A DNA stretch of 64,000 nucleotides from a candidate division LCP-89 bacterium (GTDB taxonomy: Bacteria > Electryoneota > B3-LCP). Made by a program: the position numbers and the translations under genes. The DNA is taken from NCBI GenBank assembly GCA_025774555.1, contig JALGVT010000003.1:1-64000 (forward strand), given 5' to 3'. The notes under the pieces were generated by a model. It was not told the origin of the DNA. It searched no databases and saw only the letters and a list, made by a program, of their open reading frames with translations. This document shows, in pieces, positions 31,831 to 40,928 of this stretch. Every line of letters begins with the position of its first letter. Within the stretch, counting starts at the first letter, position 1.

Positions 31831-32700
31831 CTATCCGGCTGTGCGCTTCAGTTTTACCTGAATCGGTCGGTTAGCGCGCTTATTTATATCATCGACGGTT
31901 TTGCGAAGCGCCATGAATTCTTGCATTAGTCTTTTCAGGTTGTTCAACGGATAGGCTACAACGGAATCACAGAGAGCATCCTGCGGTGATGGATGAGTCT
32001 CTGCGAACAACCCGTGTGCGCCAGCCGCCGCAGCGCAGCGCGTCAGCAGGTTTATCGCTTCGGGAGTGCCGCCTTCCGGGTCTTCTGAGCGCCTGGATGT
32101 GTTCCTGACGGAATGAGACGCATCGAAGACTATAGGGCAACCGATTGATTTGAGTATATCGATAGATCTGAAATCCACAATGGTATCGGCATAACCAAAG
32201 AGGTTGCCGCGTTCTGTAATCATTATCCTCTTGTTGCCGCGCGAAGCAACTTTCTCAACGGAATACCTCATATCATAAGCTGTGATGAAATGTCCCTTCT
32301 TGATATTGACTATCGATCCTGTATCCCCGGCAGCATGGAGAATGCTTGTGTTCTTGCACAGCAAGGCGGGAATCTGAATAATATCCAGCGCTTCAGCCGC
32401 TTGATCGATTTCGCCGATTTCATGCACATCCGATGTGACGGGAAGACCGTATTCGGATTTGACAAGCCGCAATAGGTCAAGTCCCTTTTCGATCCCGGTT
32501 CCGTGAAAAGAGTCCTGTCGGGTTCGGTTTGCTTTGGAATAGGAACCCTTGAAGATGACAGTTATATCCAATTCCTCGGCAATACTCTTCAGGCATGCCG
32601 CCACTTCACGAGCTAATGATTCAGTTTCGAGTGCGCAGTTTCCAGCGATCAGAAAAGGCTTCTTGGTGAATCCGGTAAAAATCTCTTGCGTATTTTTCAT
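31831..32700 (-). CDS. kdsA: 3-deoxy-D-manno-octulosonate 8-phosphate synthase
   Basis: The protein has 289 residues, normal for the family. Motifs are IAGNCALE (18-25), FKGSYSKANRTR, VTSDVHE, IQIPALLCKNTSIL, VNIKKGHF, TERGNLFGYADTIVDFRS, VFDASHSVR and FAETHPSPQDALCD. It condenses phosphoenolpyruvate with arabinose 5-phosphate to make Kdo 8-phosphate, the core LPS sugar. C22 aligns with the metal-binding Cys of the metal-dependent class, together with the His, Glu and Asp in the later motifs, so this is probably a class II enzyme. It sits between alcohol dehydrogenase and aminotransferase genes, not beside kdsB. Confidence 0.95.
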   Translation of the reverse strand: MKNTQEIFTGFTKKPFLIAGNCALETESLAREVAACLKSIAEELDITVIFKGSYSKANRTRQDSFHGTGIEKGLDLLRLVKSEYGLPVTSDVHEIGEIDQAAEALDIIQIPALLCKNTSILHAAGDTGSIVNIKKGHFITAYDMRYSVEKVASRGNKRIMITERGNLFGYADTIVDFRSIDILKSIGCPIVFDASHSVRNTSRRSEDPEGGTPEAINLLTRCAAAAGAHGLFAETHPSPQDALCDSVVAYPLNNLKRLMQEFMALRKTVDDINKRANRPIQVKLKRTAG

Positions 32701-32724
32701 TGTCTTATTCCTAGGTCAATGTTT

Positions 32725-33735
32725 TCAGTTTATCTTGACAACGATTTTGCTGTAACTTGATTGATCCAGCCCTTTAAATACATTTGCTAGATCGTTAAAT
32801 GATTCGATCTTGATTAGTCTGTTATAGCTTTTTCTCCAGCTTGATGCTAAAAGGTCAATAGCGCGTATAAACGGCTCCCCATTTCCATTTAAGTGCGAAA
32901 AGGTGATCTGACAACCGCTTCTCGGTAGCTCTTCGGGTATATGTGCTTTCTGCTTTCTATAGCGGCTGATAACTACAATTTGCCCGCCTTTAGCAATCGC
33001 CGCCGCCGCATAATCGAATCCCTTCGACTGACCCGATGCCTCAAAAACTAAAGGGTATGTGGGAATTGGAGGCGGTTGATCCAGTAACGTCGTATTTAAT
33101 GAAAAGGCATCGTGGAGGTTTGCAACTTTAGCTTGGTTCGGATCGTAAAGATCGATCTCCACGCCCGGGAACCGGTTAGTCAGTGCAAAAGTCAATAGAG
33201 TGCCTTGTCCTCCGCAGCCGAGGATAAGTATTCGCTCGGAATTTGCGATAAACGCCTGATCTATAGCATAAAGCGAACACGAAAGCGGTTCGATTAAAGC
33301 CCCTAAAAAATCCTGTTTAAAAGATGGTATCTTATGCAGGTACGAACAATGTATATCTACGAAATGAGCGAGTCCTCGAGGTTCAAACAGGTTGATACCG
33401 CTTTTTTCACAGTGATTGGACATCCCGGATAAACAGAAGTCGCATTCCCCGCATCTGAAGTTAGGATCGACTGCCACACTGTCGCCTTCATTAAATTCCA
33501 AGACATCAGAAGCAGTTGCTGTGATAGTCCCGAAATATTCATGTCCGATGGTGAACGGAAAGTTTTCATTAGCTTGCCCCTTATATGAGGCAATATCACC
33601 GCCGCAGATGGCACAATAAGCCACCTTAAGTCTGATATATTCTGCGGGCAGTGTTCGAGGCAGTTCCTTGCGCACTAAATCGATAACGCCGGGTTTGCGG
33701 AGCTGCGCGAATAAATTGTCACCTGTTGAAGACAT
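32725..33735 (-). CDS. Zinc-dependent medium-chain alcohol dehydrogenase
   Basis: The protein has 336 residues of the MDR superfamily. Catalytic zinc ligands are likely C44 (CAICGGD) and H65-E66 (GHEYFG); structural zinc uses C95, C98, C101 and C109 (CGECDFCLSGMSNHC). The NAD-binding Rossmann turn is ILGCGGQG. It resembles sorbitol/threonine dehydrogenase-type enzymes acting on polyols or sugar alcohols. It lies 24 bases upstream of kdsA and 21 bases downstream of a ridA-like gene, so it belongs to the same operon and may oxidise a hydroxyl group ahead of the aminotransferase step. Confidence 0.87.
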   Translation of the reverse strand: MSSTGDNLFAQLRKPGVIDLVRKELPRTLPAEYIRLKVAYCAICGGDIASYKGQANENFPFTIGHEYFGTITATASDVLEFNEGDSVAVDPNFRCGECDFCLSGMSNHCEKSGINLFEPRGLAHFVDIHCSYLHKIPSFKQDFLGALIEPLSCSLYAIDQAFIANSERILILGCGGQGTLLTFALTNRFPGVEIDLYDPNQAKVANLHDAFSLNTTLLDQPPPIPTYPLVFEASGQSKGFDYAAAAIAKGGQIVVISRYRKQKAHIPEELPRSGCQITFSHLNGNGEPFIRAIDLLASSWRKSYNRLIKIESFNDLANVFKGLDQSSYSKIVVKIN

Positions 33736-33756
33736 TGAGTTATAAGATCGAGATGA

Positions 33757-34173
33757 CTATTGCTTCTCGTAATATTTAACCGCAGTAACCGCGATCTCCA
33801 CACAGCAGCCCTTTTTGGAGAGACCATTTACTTCAACCATGGTGGAAACCGGCAGCGCTTTTTCAAAATAGCGGTTTCTGATCTTCGATATGGCAGGAAA
33901 ATCATTCATATCAGTAACATATATTTGCGCTCTTACCACGTCATCTATGGTTGCGCCTGTTTCCGCTAAAATGGTTTTAATGCTTTCGAAGACGTACTCC
34001 GTCTGTCCTGTAGGATCACCCGGAGCGATCACGTTACCGCTGCTGTCCATTGCTTTCTGACCGGTCAGAAAAATCAGGTCAGCCCCGGGCAAAGGAACGC
34101 TTATTCCGTGCGAATAAGCGCCCATTAAAGCTGTAAATGGTCCGGGCGGACTTAAACGTTTAAATTCAGGCAT
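33757..34173 (-). CDS. RidA/YjgF-family protein lacking the catalytic arginine
   Basis: The protein has 138 residues with the family layout (FLTGQ near 35-39, VFESIKTILAETGATIDDVVRAQIYVTDM, then the C-terminal VEIAVTAV). Classical RidA carries an Arg in the P-A-R-(S/T) motif that binds the substrate carboxylate. Here the motif reads LPVSTMV, with Ser110 in that place, so imine deaminase activity is doubtful and it may be a different subgroup. It is the first gene of the operon with the dehydrogenase, kdsA and the PLP aminotransferase, where handling of a reactive enamine or lactone is plausible. Confidence 0.87.
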   Translation of the reverse strand: MPEFKRLSPPGPFTALMGAYSHGISVPLPGADLIFLTGQKAMDSSGNVIAPGDPTGQTEYVFESIKTILAETGATIDDVVRAQIYVTDMNDFPAISKIRNRYFEKALPVSTMVEVNGLSKKGCCVEIAVTAVKYYEKQ

Positions 34174-34304
34174 ATTTTAGGAATCGTTAGTTCTGTTGCT
34201 TGCTTATTTTTTGTTTTATCTCTGCTTTTTCATTAAAGCGTTGTATGTTTTTCCCCTTTGCGAACAAAAAAACACTATCATCATAGTAATTCTGAGCAAA
34301 AAAT

Positions 34305-34333
34305 AAGCCCAAACTCAGAACCGAGTTGGGCTT
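34305..34333 (-). terminator. Intrinsic terminator of the isocitrate/isopropylmalate dehydrogenase-family gene
   Basis: AAGCCCAAACTC pairs with GAGTTGGGCTT with one bulged A. On the minus strand it is followed by ATTTTTT. It lies 50 bases after the stop of the gene at 34383. Confidence 0.85.
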
Positions 34334-34382
34334 GTGGCTTGTTTTATCTGGATAACCGGTTCTCTAAAACCTTTGCTTCTCG

Positions 34383-35498
34383 TTACAGCTTTGCTACGAT
34401 AGCCTGGGACATCTCAAGGGTTTTGGCGCTGCCGCCCATGTCATAAGTACGGACCTTGCCCTCCGCGATGACCGCGGAAACAGCTTTCTCGATGCGGGAA
34501 GCCTTCTCTGCTTCACCCAGCCAATCCAGCATCATCTTCGCTGACAGGATTGTCGCTATCGGGTTGACCTTGTACATGCCGGTATATTTCGGCGCCGATC
34601 CGTGAGTCGGTTCGAAGACGGCGTAGTTATCGCCGATATTGCCAGCGCATGCAAAGCCCAGACCGCCGACTAATTGTGCGCAGAGGTCGGATATGATGTC
34701 ACCAAACATGTTCTCCGCCACCAGCACGTCATAATCACCGGGATTCTTCAACAGCCACATGCACTGCGCGTCGATATTGGTTTCCCAGAGAGGTATATCC
34801 GCATAATCTTCAGCAATCTTGCGAGCGGAACGAATCATCAATCCGCCGGTTTCGCGCAAAACGTTGGGCTTATCGACGATGGTGACAGATTTGCGATTGA
34901 ATGTTTTGGCGAACTGAAAAGCCTGAGAAACGATGCTCTCACACCCCTTGCGACTCATGATTCGGGTTGAAATTGCCAGATCATCCAGCGAGTGCTCTCC
35001 GAATTTCTTCATCTTGGGGTGGATACTGAGCGCATCGAACACTGTCTGCGGCACCGGATGAAATTCGACGCCGCCGTACATGCCTTCAGTATTCTCCCTG
35101 AAGACTATCAGGTCTATGTCATCCTTGTAGTTCAGCGGATTACCAGGATATGCTTTGCAGGGACGCATGTTAGTGTGCAGATTCAATTCCTGTCGCAGAC
35201 GGACAATCGGACTGAAATAGACTAAGGCTTTGTCCTGAAGCGAAGTATCCAGCTCCGTTGCCGCCTCATCCTTCGGTTTGGAAGTGATCGCGCCAAAGAG
35301 GGCGCAGTCAGTATCTTCCATCATCTTCAGAGTGCGATCAGGCAGAGCGTTCCCTTCGTGCATCCAGAATTCCCAGCCGATATCTCCATGGATATATTCA
35401 GCTTCAAAATCGATAGCGTCCAATACCTGACGAGCCGCTTCCATTACCTCAACGCCCACGCCGTCTCCCGGCAGCCAGGCGACGCGATACTTTGCCAT
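34383..35498 (-). CDS. Isocitrate/isopropylmalate dehydrogenase family protein
   Basis: The protein has 371 residues of the beta-decarboxylating dehydrogenase family. The N-terminal WLPGDGVGVEVM, the substrate loop FRENTEGMYGG, DKPNVLRETGGL, the metal/NAD signature MFGDIISDLCAQLVGGLG and EPTHGSAPKYTGMYKVNP are clear. The signature-loop residues do not clearly separate isocitrate, isopropylmalate and homoisocitrate dehydrogenases. No leu genes are near, so NAD-dependent isocitrate dehydrogenase is the first choice. AAGGAG precedes the ATG. It is a single-gene unit with its own terminator. Confidence 0.88.
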   Translation of the reverse strand: MAKYRVAWLPGDGVGVEVMEAARQVLDAIDFEAEYIHGDIGWEFWMHEGNALPDRTLKMMEDTDCALFGAITSKPKDEAATELDTSLQDKALVYFSPIVRLRQELNLHTNMRPCKAYPGNPLNYKDDIDLIVFRENTEGMYGGVEFHPVPQTVFDALSIHPKMKKFGEHSLDDLAISTRIMSRKGCESIVSQAFQFAKTFNRKSVTIVDKPNVLRETGGLMIRSARKIAEDYADIPLWETNIDAQCMWLLKNPGDYDVLVAENMFGDIISDLCAQLVGGLGFACAGNIGDNYAVFEPTHGSAPKYTGMYKVNPIATILSAKMMLDWLGEAEKASRIEKAVSAVIAEGKVRTYDMGGSAKTLEMSQAIVAKL

Positions 35499-35521
35499 TG
35501 TTACTCCTTGTGGTTTATCTA

Positions 35522-36427
35522 TTAGAATTTTATTTTAAATCCGAATCTGTGAGACGCTTCAAAATCCTCAGCCATCGGCTGGAAAGCGTAATCGAATCCA
35601 AATCGGTTCCACGCTATGCCGACGCCGCCTGAATAGGTTCTGAGTTCACTCCCCGTCTGGTATCCCAGTCTGAGGAAAAGGTTCTCTCGCCAGAAACCTT
35701 CCAATCCGGCGTGTGCTCTTATGTCATCATCGAAGATGAATTGAGCATCAGCCATACCGTTTAAACCGAAATCCCCTTTTTGATAGATCAGACTGCTGAA
35801 ACCTGCGACGGCATCCGCTGGAAGAGGAGATTCTTCATCTTCCAGAGCGTCCATCTTGCCCAGGTTCCTGACCGCCGCGCCAAAAGTAGTATTGAACTTA
35901 AACAGGCGGTATGCCGCGCCGGCATCGAATGCATAGCCGTTAGCCTCTTCGATGTAGATCTCCTGGTGAATCCAGCGTCCGGTTAAGCCGATGGCGAAAT
36001 CATCGCTGATTTTATAAGCAAAACTGCCGCCACCGGTAAAATCGTGAGCGGAAAAAGTCTCAATCGGATCGTCAGAAGGAAGCACACGCCTTTCGATGTC
36101 GGGAACACTGTATGTGTTGATGGATAAACCGGTTGTGAAGCGGTCGTAATTGAAAAGCAGGGCAGCCGTCTGCATGCTGATATCAAGCAGCCAGTCGCTG
36201 TATCCAAATGACGCCTGAGACTGTTCCGCGAACGCCATCAGAGCCGGATTGTGAAAAGCTGACATGGCGCCGTGCTGTACCGCCGCGCCGGTTGCCCCCA
36301 GAGCCACTGAACGAGCGTCAGGAGCAATCTTTAAAAGCGGAAGTGATCCTGAAGTCTCAGCCCGTGAAACTGAGAAAAGGCTGAAGCAGATCAATAAAGA
36401 CAGGCATAGGTTTATATATTTTCTCAT
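35522..36427 (-). CDS. PorV/PorQ-family outer-membrane protein
   Basis: The protein has 301 residues from ATG 36427, chosen because a signal peptide (MRKYINLCLSLLICFSLFSVSRA) starts there and the ATG shares an A with the upstream stop (TGATG). A longer frame to 36520 lies over the previous gene. Mature features are the family start LKIAPDARSVALGATGAA, FHNPALMAF and many amphipathic strands ending in FGFKIKF, typical of PorV/UPF0164-like beta-barrels. Such proteins help shuttle or anchor type IX-secreted cargo in Bacteroidota; here the role is inferred. It forms a coupled pair with the next gene. Confidence 0.82.
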   Translation of the reverse strand: MRKYINLCLSLLICFSLFSVSRAETSGSLPLLKIAPDARSVALGATGAAVQHGAMSAFHNPALMAFAEQSQASFGYSDWLLDISMQTAALLFNYDRFTTGLSINTYSVPDIERRVLPSDDPIETFSAHDFTGGGSFAYKISDDFAIGLTGRWIHQEIYIEEANGYAFDAGAAYRLFKFNTTFGAAVRNLGKMDALEDEESPLPADAVAGFSSLIYQKGDFGLNGMADAQFIFDDDIRAHAGLEGFWRENLFLRLGYQTGSELRTYSGGVGIAWNRFGFDYAFQPMAEDFEASHRFGFKIKF

Positions 36428-37437
36428 CAGAAGCTCACTGCAAAAGATATAACCTGTGAATCGAAGGGCGGCACATCCTGGATCTGGTAAGCATAATCCA
36501 GTTGCCCTCGAACTTTCCATACGTCGAATCCAGCGCCGAAACCGAATGCCAGGTCACTATCGTCGTATCCGGCTCTCAAACTGAAGGCGTATGGCACAAG
36601 TTCGAGATACGTGTATTCCAGACCGGCATGAATCTGGTTGTCTTCATAATCGCTGGTTTCCAGTTCTGCTGTGGCAAGGAGTCCGAAATCGAAAATGTAT
36701 GATGCTCCAAAGCGGTAAATTTGCGGGAATTTCTCCGTTGTCGTGGTGCCGTCACTGCCGTAAATCGTGCTGGTATCCCAGCGATTCTGAGCATTGACGT
36801 TTCTCACTTGAACGCCGACGTATAGACGATCTACGGGATTGACTAAAATGCCCGCGTCAAATCCGAGACGCGAAGTGGTAAGAGATTCATTTTCAGTCAA
36901 ATCCGGGAAGTAACTGTATAGAATTTTCGGCGCAAATCCCACGGAAACACGGTCTGCCAGACGCAGCGCGAAAGCGAAATAAAAAGCATTATCGAAATAA
37001 TCGAACTCGCCGGTAATCCCGCCGCTGTTATTTCTTCCCACCAGATCGCCGGTTCCCGCGCTGATCCAGCCTACCCCCACGCCCGCGGACAGTTTTTTCC
37101 CCGGCTGAGCAGCCGGCGGATGAAGCGGCGATGCAAAACCTACGAAGTTCAATTGGCGGTCCAGCGCCAGATAGGTGTAAGTGGTCAAAGCGGTTCTTTT
37201 TTCTAAGTAGGGCAGAGATGCGGGATTGTAATAGATGCCGTAACCGTTGCCCGGAATTGCCACCCCGACGTCGCCCATCGCCAGATCACGCGCGCCCAGT
37301 CCCATGCGCAGAAACGCGCCCGCAGTGCCCGCATTAGTGCCGGCAAACGAGTTCCCTGCTGAAAAACTGAAAATCAAAATAATAATGACACTAAATAAAA
37401 TTGACTTACTCGTAATTTTACATTTTATCTTCTGCAT
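36427..37437 (-). CDS. PorV/PorQ-family outer-membrane protein
   Basis: The protein has 336 residues with a signal peptide cut near SFAG. The mature N-terminus GTAGAFLRMGLGARDLAMGD and the IYYNPASLPYLEKR motif are hallmarks of the PorV/PorQ family, followed by about fourteen predicted amphipathic strands ending in VISFAVSF. It would form an outer-membrane barrel. Its stop overlaps the start of the second family member (36427), so the two are made together. Sorting-domain proteins encoded elsewhere in this window are plausible cargo. Confidence 0.83.
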   Translation of the reverse strand: MQKIKCKITSKSILFSVIIILIFSFSAGNSFAGTNAGTAGAFLRMGLGARDLAMGDVGVAIPGNGYGIYYNPASLPYLEKRTALTTYTYLALDRQLNFVGFASPLHPPAAQPGKKLSAGVGVGWISAGTGDLVGRNNSGGITGEFDYFDNAFYFAFALRLADRVSVGFAPKILYSYFPDLTENESLTTSRLGFDAGILVNPVDRLYVGVQVRNVNAQNRWDTSTIYGSDGTTTTEKFPQIYRFGASYIFDFGLLATAELETSDYEDNQIHAGLEYTYLELVPYAFSLRAGYDDSDLAFGFGAGFDVWKVRGQLDYAYQIQDVPPFDSQVISFAVSF

Positions 37438-37485
37438 TTTAAGCTGATAGATTTTATTATTTATTGTTTATTATTTATTTGCTAT

Positions 37486-38949
37486 TTAATACATTAACGC
37501 AAACTTACCCCAGACTGAACTGGCGCCGCTGCGGTCCACCCGGTAGTAATAAACGCCCGTGGCGACGTCTTTGCCGTCGCTCCGCTTTCCATTCCAGGTG
37601 TCAGGCGGATCGCCGGGTCCTCTGGGAGCATTATCGATCACGGTGGCAACTTCATCCATCGCGAAATCATAGATTTTTATCGTAACGTTGCCTGCAGATG
37701 GCATTTCATAGACGAAACTGATGAAGTAATCGGATCTGGGACGAAACGGATTGGGACAGGCGTAGGTTGGTTCAGGATCATTATAGGTGCGGATGATGTC
37801 CCAGGTGTTGCCGTTATCACTGCTGGCGGCGATGCCGTTTCCGGTTCCTACCCAGAGAATGCCCAGATGCGCCAGCGCACAATAAACTTCAGGATCAGCG
37901 AAGTAAGCTCCAGTCTGATTGCTCTGCATAGGCGGCATCAGCTCCCAGTACGCGCCGCCGTCAACCGATTTATATAGACCCAAATTAGTCGCCACATACA
38001 CTATAGAGTCATCAAAAGCGAAATTATGAGCTTTCAGAGTCTGGTCATCAAGCGAGAGCACAACCTCCCAGGTCTCGCCTTCATTAACTGAACGCGTCAC
38101 GCCGTAGTATTCGCCTGTGTCTGTCTGCCAGGTTGAAGCCCAGATGACGTCGTTATCACCCCACTGCTGTCTTCCCAAAGCGGTGACGAATTCACCCGAA
38201 AGACCGTTGGATGCTTTATAATTTACCCAGTTCTCACCGCCGTCGGTGGATTTGTTGACCCCTTCCGCGGTGCCGACCCAGAGAATAGAGTCATCACCTG
38301 CAACAGAAAAGGCGCGATGATTTCGATTGCCTAGGGCGTCGAACTTTTGATTGTCCGGTGTGACTACATGCCAGAGACTGTCGCTGAAACTGAATTTGCG
38401 CAGTCCGCCACCCCAGGATGTTATCCATACTTCCGTAGAGGTGATCAACAGGTCGTAGGTGACGTTCTGTATGTTCGTGGTAGTCGGTGCGGCAATGATG
38501 GAAGTATCCGGGTCCTGCGGATCGACCGGCTGGGGATACCACGTCCAGGTCATGCCGCCGTCATCCGAATAGCCAACGCCGCCGCCTGCAGGCAGCCACC
38601 CTTCAGAGGTGCTTTCCGAATATGCCGTCGCCGCCCAGATAACGCCGTCTTTAACGTCCAATGCCGAGATAGAGCCTTCACCCAGCCCGTAATCTTCGGT
38701 ATAGGAGGACCAGCTTGAATCGGCGGTATGCCAGATCGACAAACCGTTGCCGGTGCCCATTAAAACATCCGGTCCGTCGGGAACCATGTCAATCACGGCG
38801 TTGGAGACTAAAAAGTCTATCGGTTCGGTCGGATCTTCCGAGATAAAGCGAAAACCGCTCTTGCCTGGTATCTGTGCATAAGAAACTGCGACAACTGCCA
38901 GACTCAGAGCTGTTATGAGAATAATTGAGAGAATTAACTTCAGGTTCAA
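37486..38949 (-). CDS. Secreted beta-propeller protein with FlgD/sorting-like C-terminus
   Basis: The protein has 487 residues. A signal peptide spans about 1-26. The middle has repeated propeller-like motifs (IWAATAYSES, DDGGMTWTWYP, LWVGTAEGVNKSTDGGENW, VYVATNLGLYKSVDGGAYW, LWVGTGNGIAASSDNGNTW), resembling sialidase/BNR or sortilin-type repeats. The C-terminal part CPNPFRPRSDYFISF, then WNGKRSDGKDVATGVYYYRV, is a FlgD-like Ig domain of the type used for sorting. It is probably exported to the cell surface or beyond. The gene overlaps the upstream lipoprotein by four bases (ATGA). Confidence 0.78.
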   Translation of the reverse strand: MNLKLILSIILITALSLAVVAVSYAQIPGKSGFRFISEDPTEPIDFLVSNAVIDMVPDGPDVLMGTGNGLSIWHTADSSWSSYTEDYGLGEGSISALDVKDGVIWAATAYSESTSEGWLPAGGGVGYSDDGGMTWTWYPQPVDPQDPDTSIIAAPTTTNIQNVTYDLLITSTEVWITSWGGGLRKFSFSDSLWHVVTPDNQKFDALGNRNHRAFSVAGDDSILWVGTAEGVNKSTDGGENWVNYKASNGLSGEFVTALGRQQWGDNDVIWASTWQTDTGEYYGVTRSVNEGETWEVVLSLDDQTLKAHNFAFDDSIVYVATNLGLYKSVDGGAYWELMPPMQSNQTGAYFADPEVYCALAHLGILWVGTGNGIAASSDNGNTWDIIRTYNDPEPTYACPNPFRPRSDYFISFVYEMPSAGNVTIKIYDFAMDEVATVIDNAPRGPGDPPDTWNGKRSDGKDVATGVYYYRVDRSGASSVWGKFALMY

Positions 38950-40100
38950 GGAGTCACCACAAGTGTATCGATGATATCTTCTGATTTATTGCCCGCAAAG
39001 TCTCTGGCCCAAAAAGTGAAGACGTAATCTCCGACCAGCGAGGTATCATAGAGAACCGCCGTGATGGAGAAGACTGAATCACCGGCGGCGAAATCCCCCC
39101 ATTCACCATTGTCAACCAGCGGGATGGGATTGCCGTCATTGGCATAGGTGCCATCCGGCTTATACGAAAGCATATTGACCGAATCTACATCCGCATAGAG
39201 CTGATCGTCCCAGGTCAGAACCGATATCAAGACTTCTCTGATGTATCCGGGTGGAGGAAGTTCCACCTCGTCATCAAACTGAGGCATATCCATATTGGGA
39301 GCCAGGTTTTCCATATATCTCGTAATACCAAACGAATCGCTGGATGTTTCAAAGGTGTCATACGCCCTGAATGCAAATGCATAATCACCGCTTGGATATC
39401 CAGCAGCTAAGTGTGGACGCAGATCCATTCCATAGCGATCGTTCCCCAGATCGAGAAGAGGGAACAGTTCCAGTTCCGTTCCAGACGGTGAATACAGAGT
39501 CATGCTAACGGACGTAATCGAATCGCCGATTAAGATGTCGTTATCGACAGCCTTGAGATGTATCTGGACTGCAGGGAACCCTGATCCAGATGGCAGTTCC
39601 GTCGGGAAGAACAGTTCGGATAACACCGGAGGAGTGCTTTCTGCAACGATAATGGTTGAATCGGCAGACTGCTTGCTGTTTCCATCCCACCAGACTTCCA
39701 GATAAATCTGGTAGCTTCCTGCCTGCGGTGCGAATTGCCCATTCATCTGGCGGCTGAAAATGCCGTTTTGGGCTACGAGATCGCCCGAAAACGGACTGCA
39801 AAAATCGAGAGCGTCATCGCGCTCCACGGCATTCGCATCGTCATATAATCGGCATTGAGCAACCTGGATTCCACCATCATCCTCCATAATCGCTTTGACT
39901 GAATCTACATCGCTCGAATGCAGTTCGGATATAATCGCTTGAATGGGGAAATATATCCCGGAGGTGATCTCCAGATTGGGTGGTATTCTATGCCAGCCTA
40001 TAGTAACCCCTATATTCGTCGCGACAGGTGAATCATCCTCAGTACACCCAATCCACAGGAATACTAAGCCGAGTAGTATGATAATCGCTAAAGATTTCAT
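38946..40100 (-). CDS. Lipoprotein with Ig-like beta domains, function unknown
   Basis: The protein has 384 residues with lipobox LWIGC (Cys19). The mature part is beta-rich with repeated motifs (GSYQIYLEVWWDG, PSGDYAFAFRAYDTF, VGDYVFTFWARDFAGN) suggesting two or three Ig-like domains. It is probably anchored at the outer membrane. It is the first gene of a coupled pair with the propeller protein, so the two may act together at the surface. A minus-strand TATAAT (40160-40155) about 55 bases upstream is a possible -10 without a convincing -35. Confidence 0.68.
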   Translation of the reverse strand: MKSLAIIILLGLVFLWIGCTEDDSPVATNIGVTIGWHRIPPNLEITSGIYFPIQAIISELHSSDVDSVKAIMEDDGGIQVAQCRLYDDANAVERDDALDFCSPFSGDLVAQNGIFSRQMNGQFAPQAGSYQIYLEVWWDGNSKQSADSTIIVAESTPPVLSELFFPTELPSGSGFPAVQIHLKAVDNDILIGDSITSVSMTLYSPSGTELELFPLLDLGNDRYGMDLRPHLAAGYPSGDYAFAFRAYDTFETSSDSFGITRYMENLAPNMDMPQFDDEVELPPPGYIREVLISVLTWDDQLYADVDSVNMLSYKPDGTYANDGNPIPLVDNGEWGDFAAGDSVFSITAVLYDTSLVGDYVFTFWARDFAGNKSEDIIDTLVVTP

Positions 40101-40320
40101 TTTAAAATGACATTTTCTTGGGTCAATCGTATATATGAGGAACTGACATTAGACATTATACGATAACAGGTCTTTAAAGATCCGGTAATTTAGCTGAAAA
40201 ACATAATACCAAAAACATGAAGAGTCAAGTATTTTCGTGTTTTTTGCCTGCAAGTTATTTATCACTTTTTTTTTATTGGGAATGTCAAGTTTCCTAAACG
40301 CTAAAAAGACTTGGATTTGC

Positions 40321-40349
40321 TTGACAATCTTTTATAAATGAATTATTTT
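40321..40349 (+). promoter_or_regulatory. Promoter of the kdsC-lpt-rpoN operon
   Basis: A perfect TTGACA (40321-40326) lies 17 bases before TATTTT (40344-40349). The predicted start is near 40356, leaving only a very short leader before the kdsC start codon, and no Shine-Dalgarno site is visible. Confidence 0.7.
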
Positions 40350-40362
40350 GATAGCAAATAAG

Positions 40363-40917
40363 ATGCCGAATTCTATGACCAACAAATCTGACGATATTAC
40401 CAAGAGACTGCAAACGATAAAACTGGTGCTGATGGACGTCGATGGCACACTCACCGATGGTCAGCTCATCTACAGCAATGATTGGGTCGAGAGTAAGGCT
40501 TTTGACGTGAAGGACGGTTTCGGGATATACCTGCTACAGACCTGCGGTATCAAGGCAGGTATCGTTACCGGCAGGGAATCTCGTATTGTGACCGAAAGAG
40601 CTGCAGAATTGAGTATTGAAATCGTATATCAGGGGCGTTTTCGCAAAGATCAGGTGCTAAGTGAAATATTAAAAGAGACCGGACTTCATGAGAGTGAGGT
40701 AGCTTTCATCGGCGACGACCTCTTTGATCTACCCATTTTGAAAAGAGCCGGGTTCTCGGCAGCTCCATCTGACGCGCATCCCATCGTACGCGAAAACGTT
40801 CATTTTGTGTCGCAATTTGAAGGGGGCAGAGGAGCGGTGCGTGAAATCTGTGAAATGCTCATCCATGCGCAGGGGAAATGGGACGAAATGATGAAACAGT
40901 TTCTCGCTGTTGACTGA
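40363..40917 (+). CDS. kdsC: 3-deoxy-D-manno-octulosonate 8-phosphate phosphatase KdsC
   Basis: The protein has 184 residues from ATG 40363 (a second ATG is at 40375; a TTG at 40348 falls inside the -10 element). HAD motif I is VLMDVDGTLTDG, followed by FDVKDGFGIYLLQTCGI, TGRES, and motif IV GDDLFDLPIL. No cap domain is present, as in the tetrameric KdsC family. It removes phosphate from Kdo 8-phosphate. It starts the run kdsC-kdsD-lptC-lptA-lptB-rpoN, the usual LPS/Kdo order. The lack of a ribosome site and the short leader hint at leaderless-like initiation. Confidence 0.93.
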   Translation: MPNSMTNKSDDITKRLQTIKLVLMDVDGTLTDGQLIYSNDWVESKAFDVKDGFGIYLLQTCGIKAGIVTGRESRIVTERAAELSIEIVYQGRFRKDQVLSEILKETGLHESEVAFIGDDLFDLPILKRAGFSAAPSDAHPIVRENVHFVSQFEGGRGAVREICEMLIHAQGKWDEMMKQFLAVD

Positions 40918-40928
40918 AATAAAAATCC

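Noticed and set aside
40348-40362. TTG as start of kdsC
   Set aside because: This codon lies inside the predicted -10 region, so it would not be in the transcript; the ATG at 40363 or 40375 is favoured.
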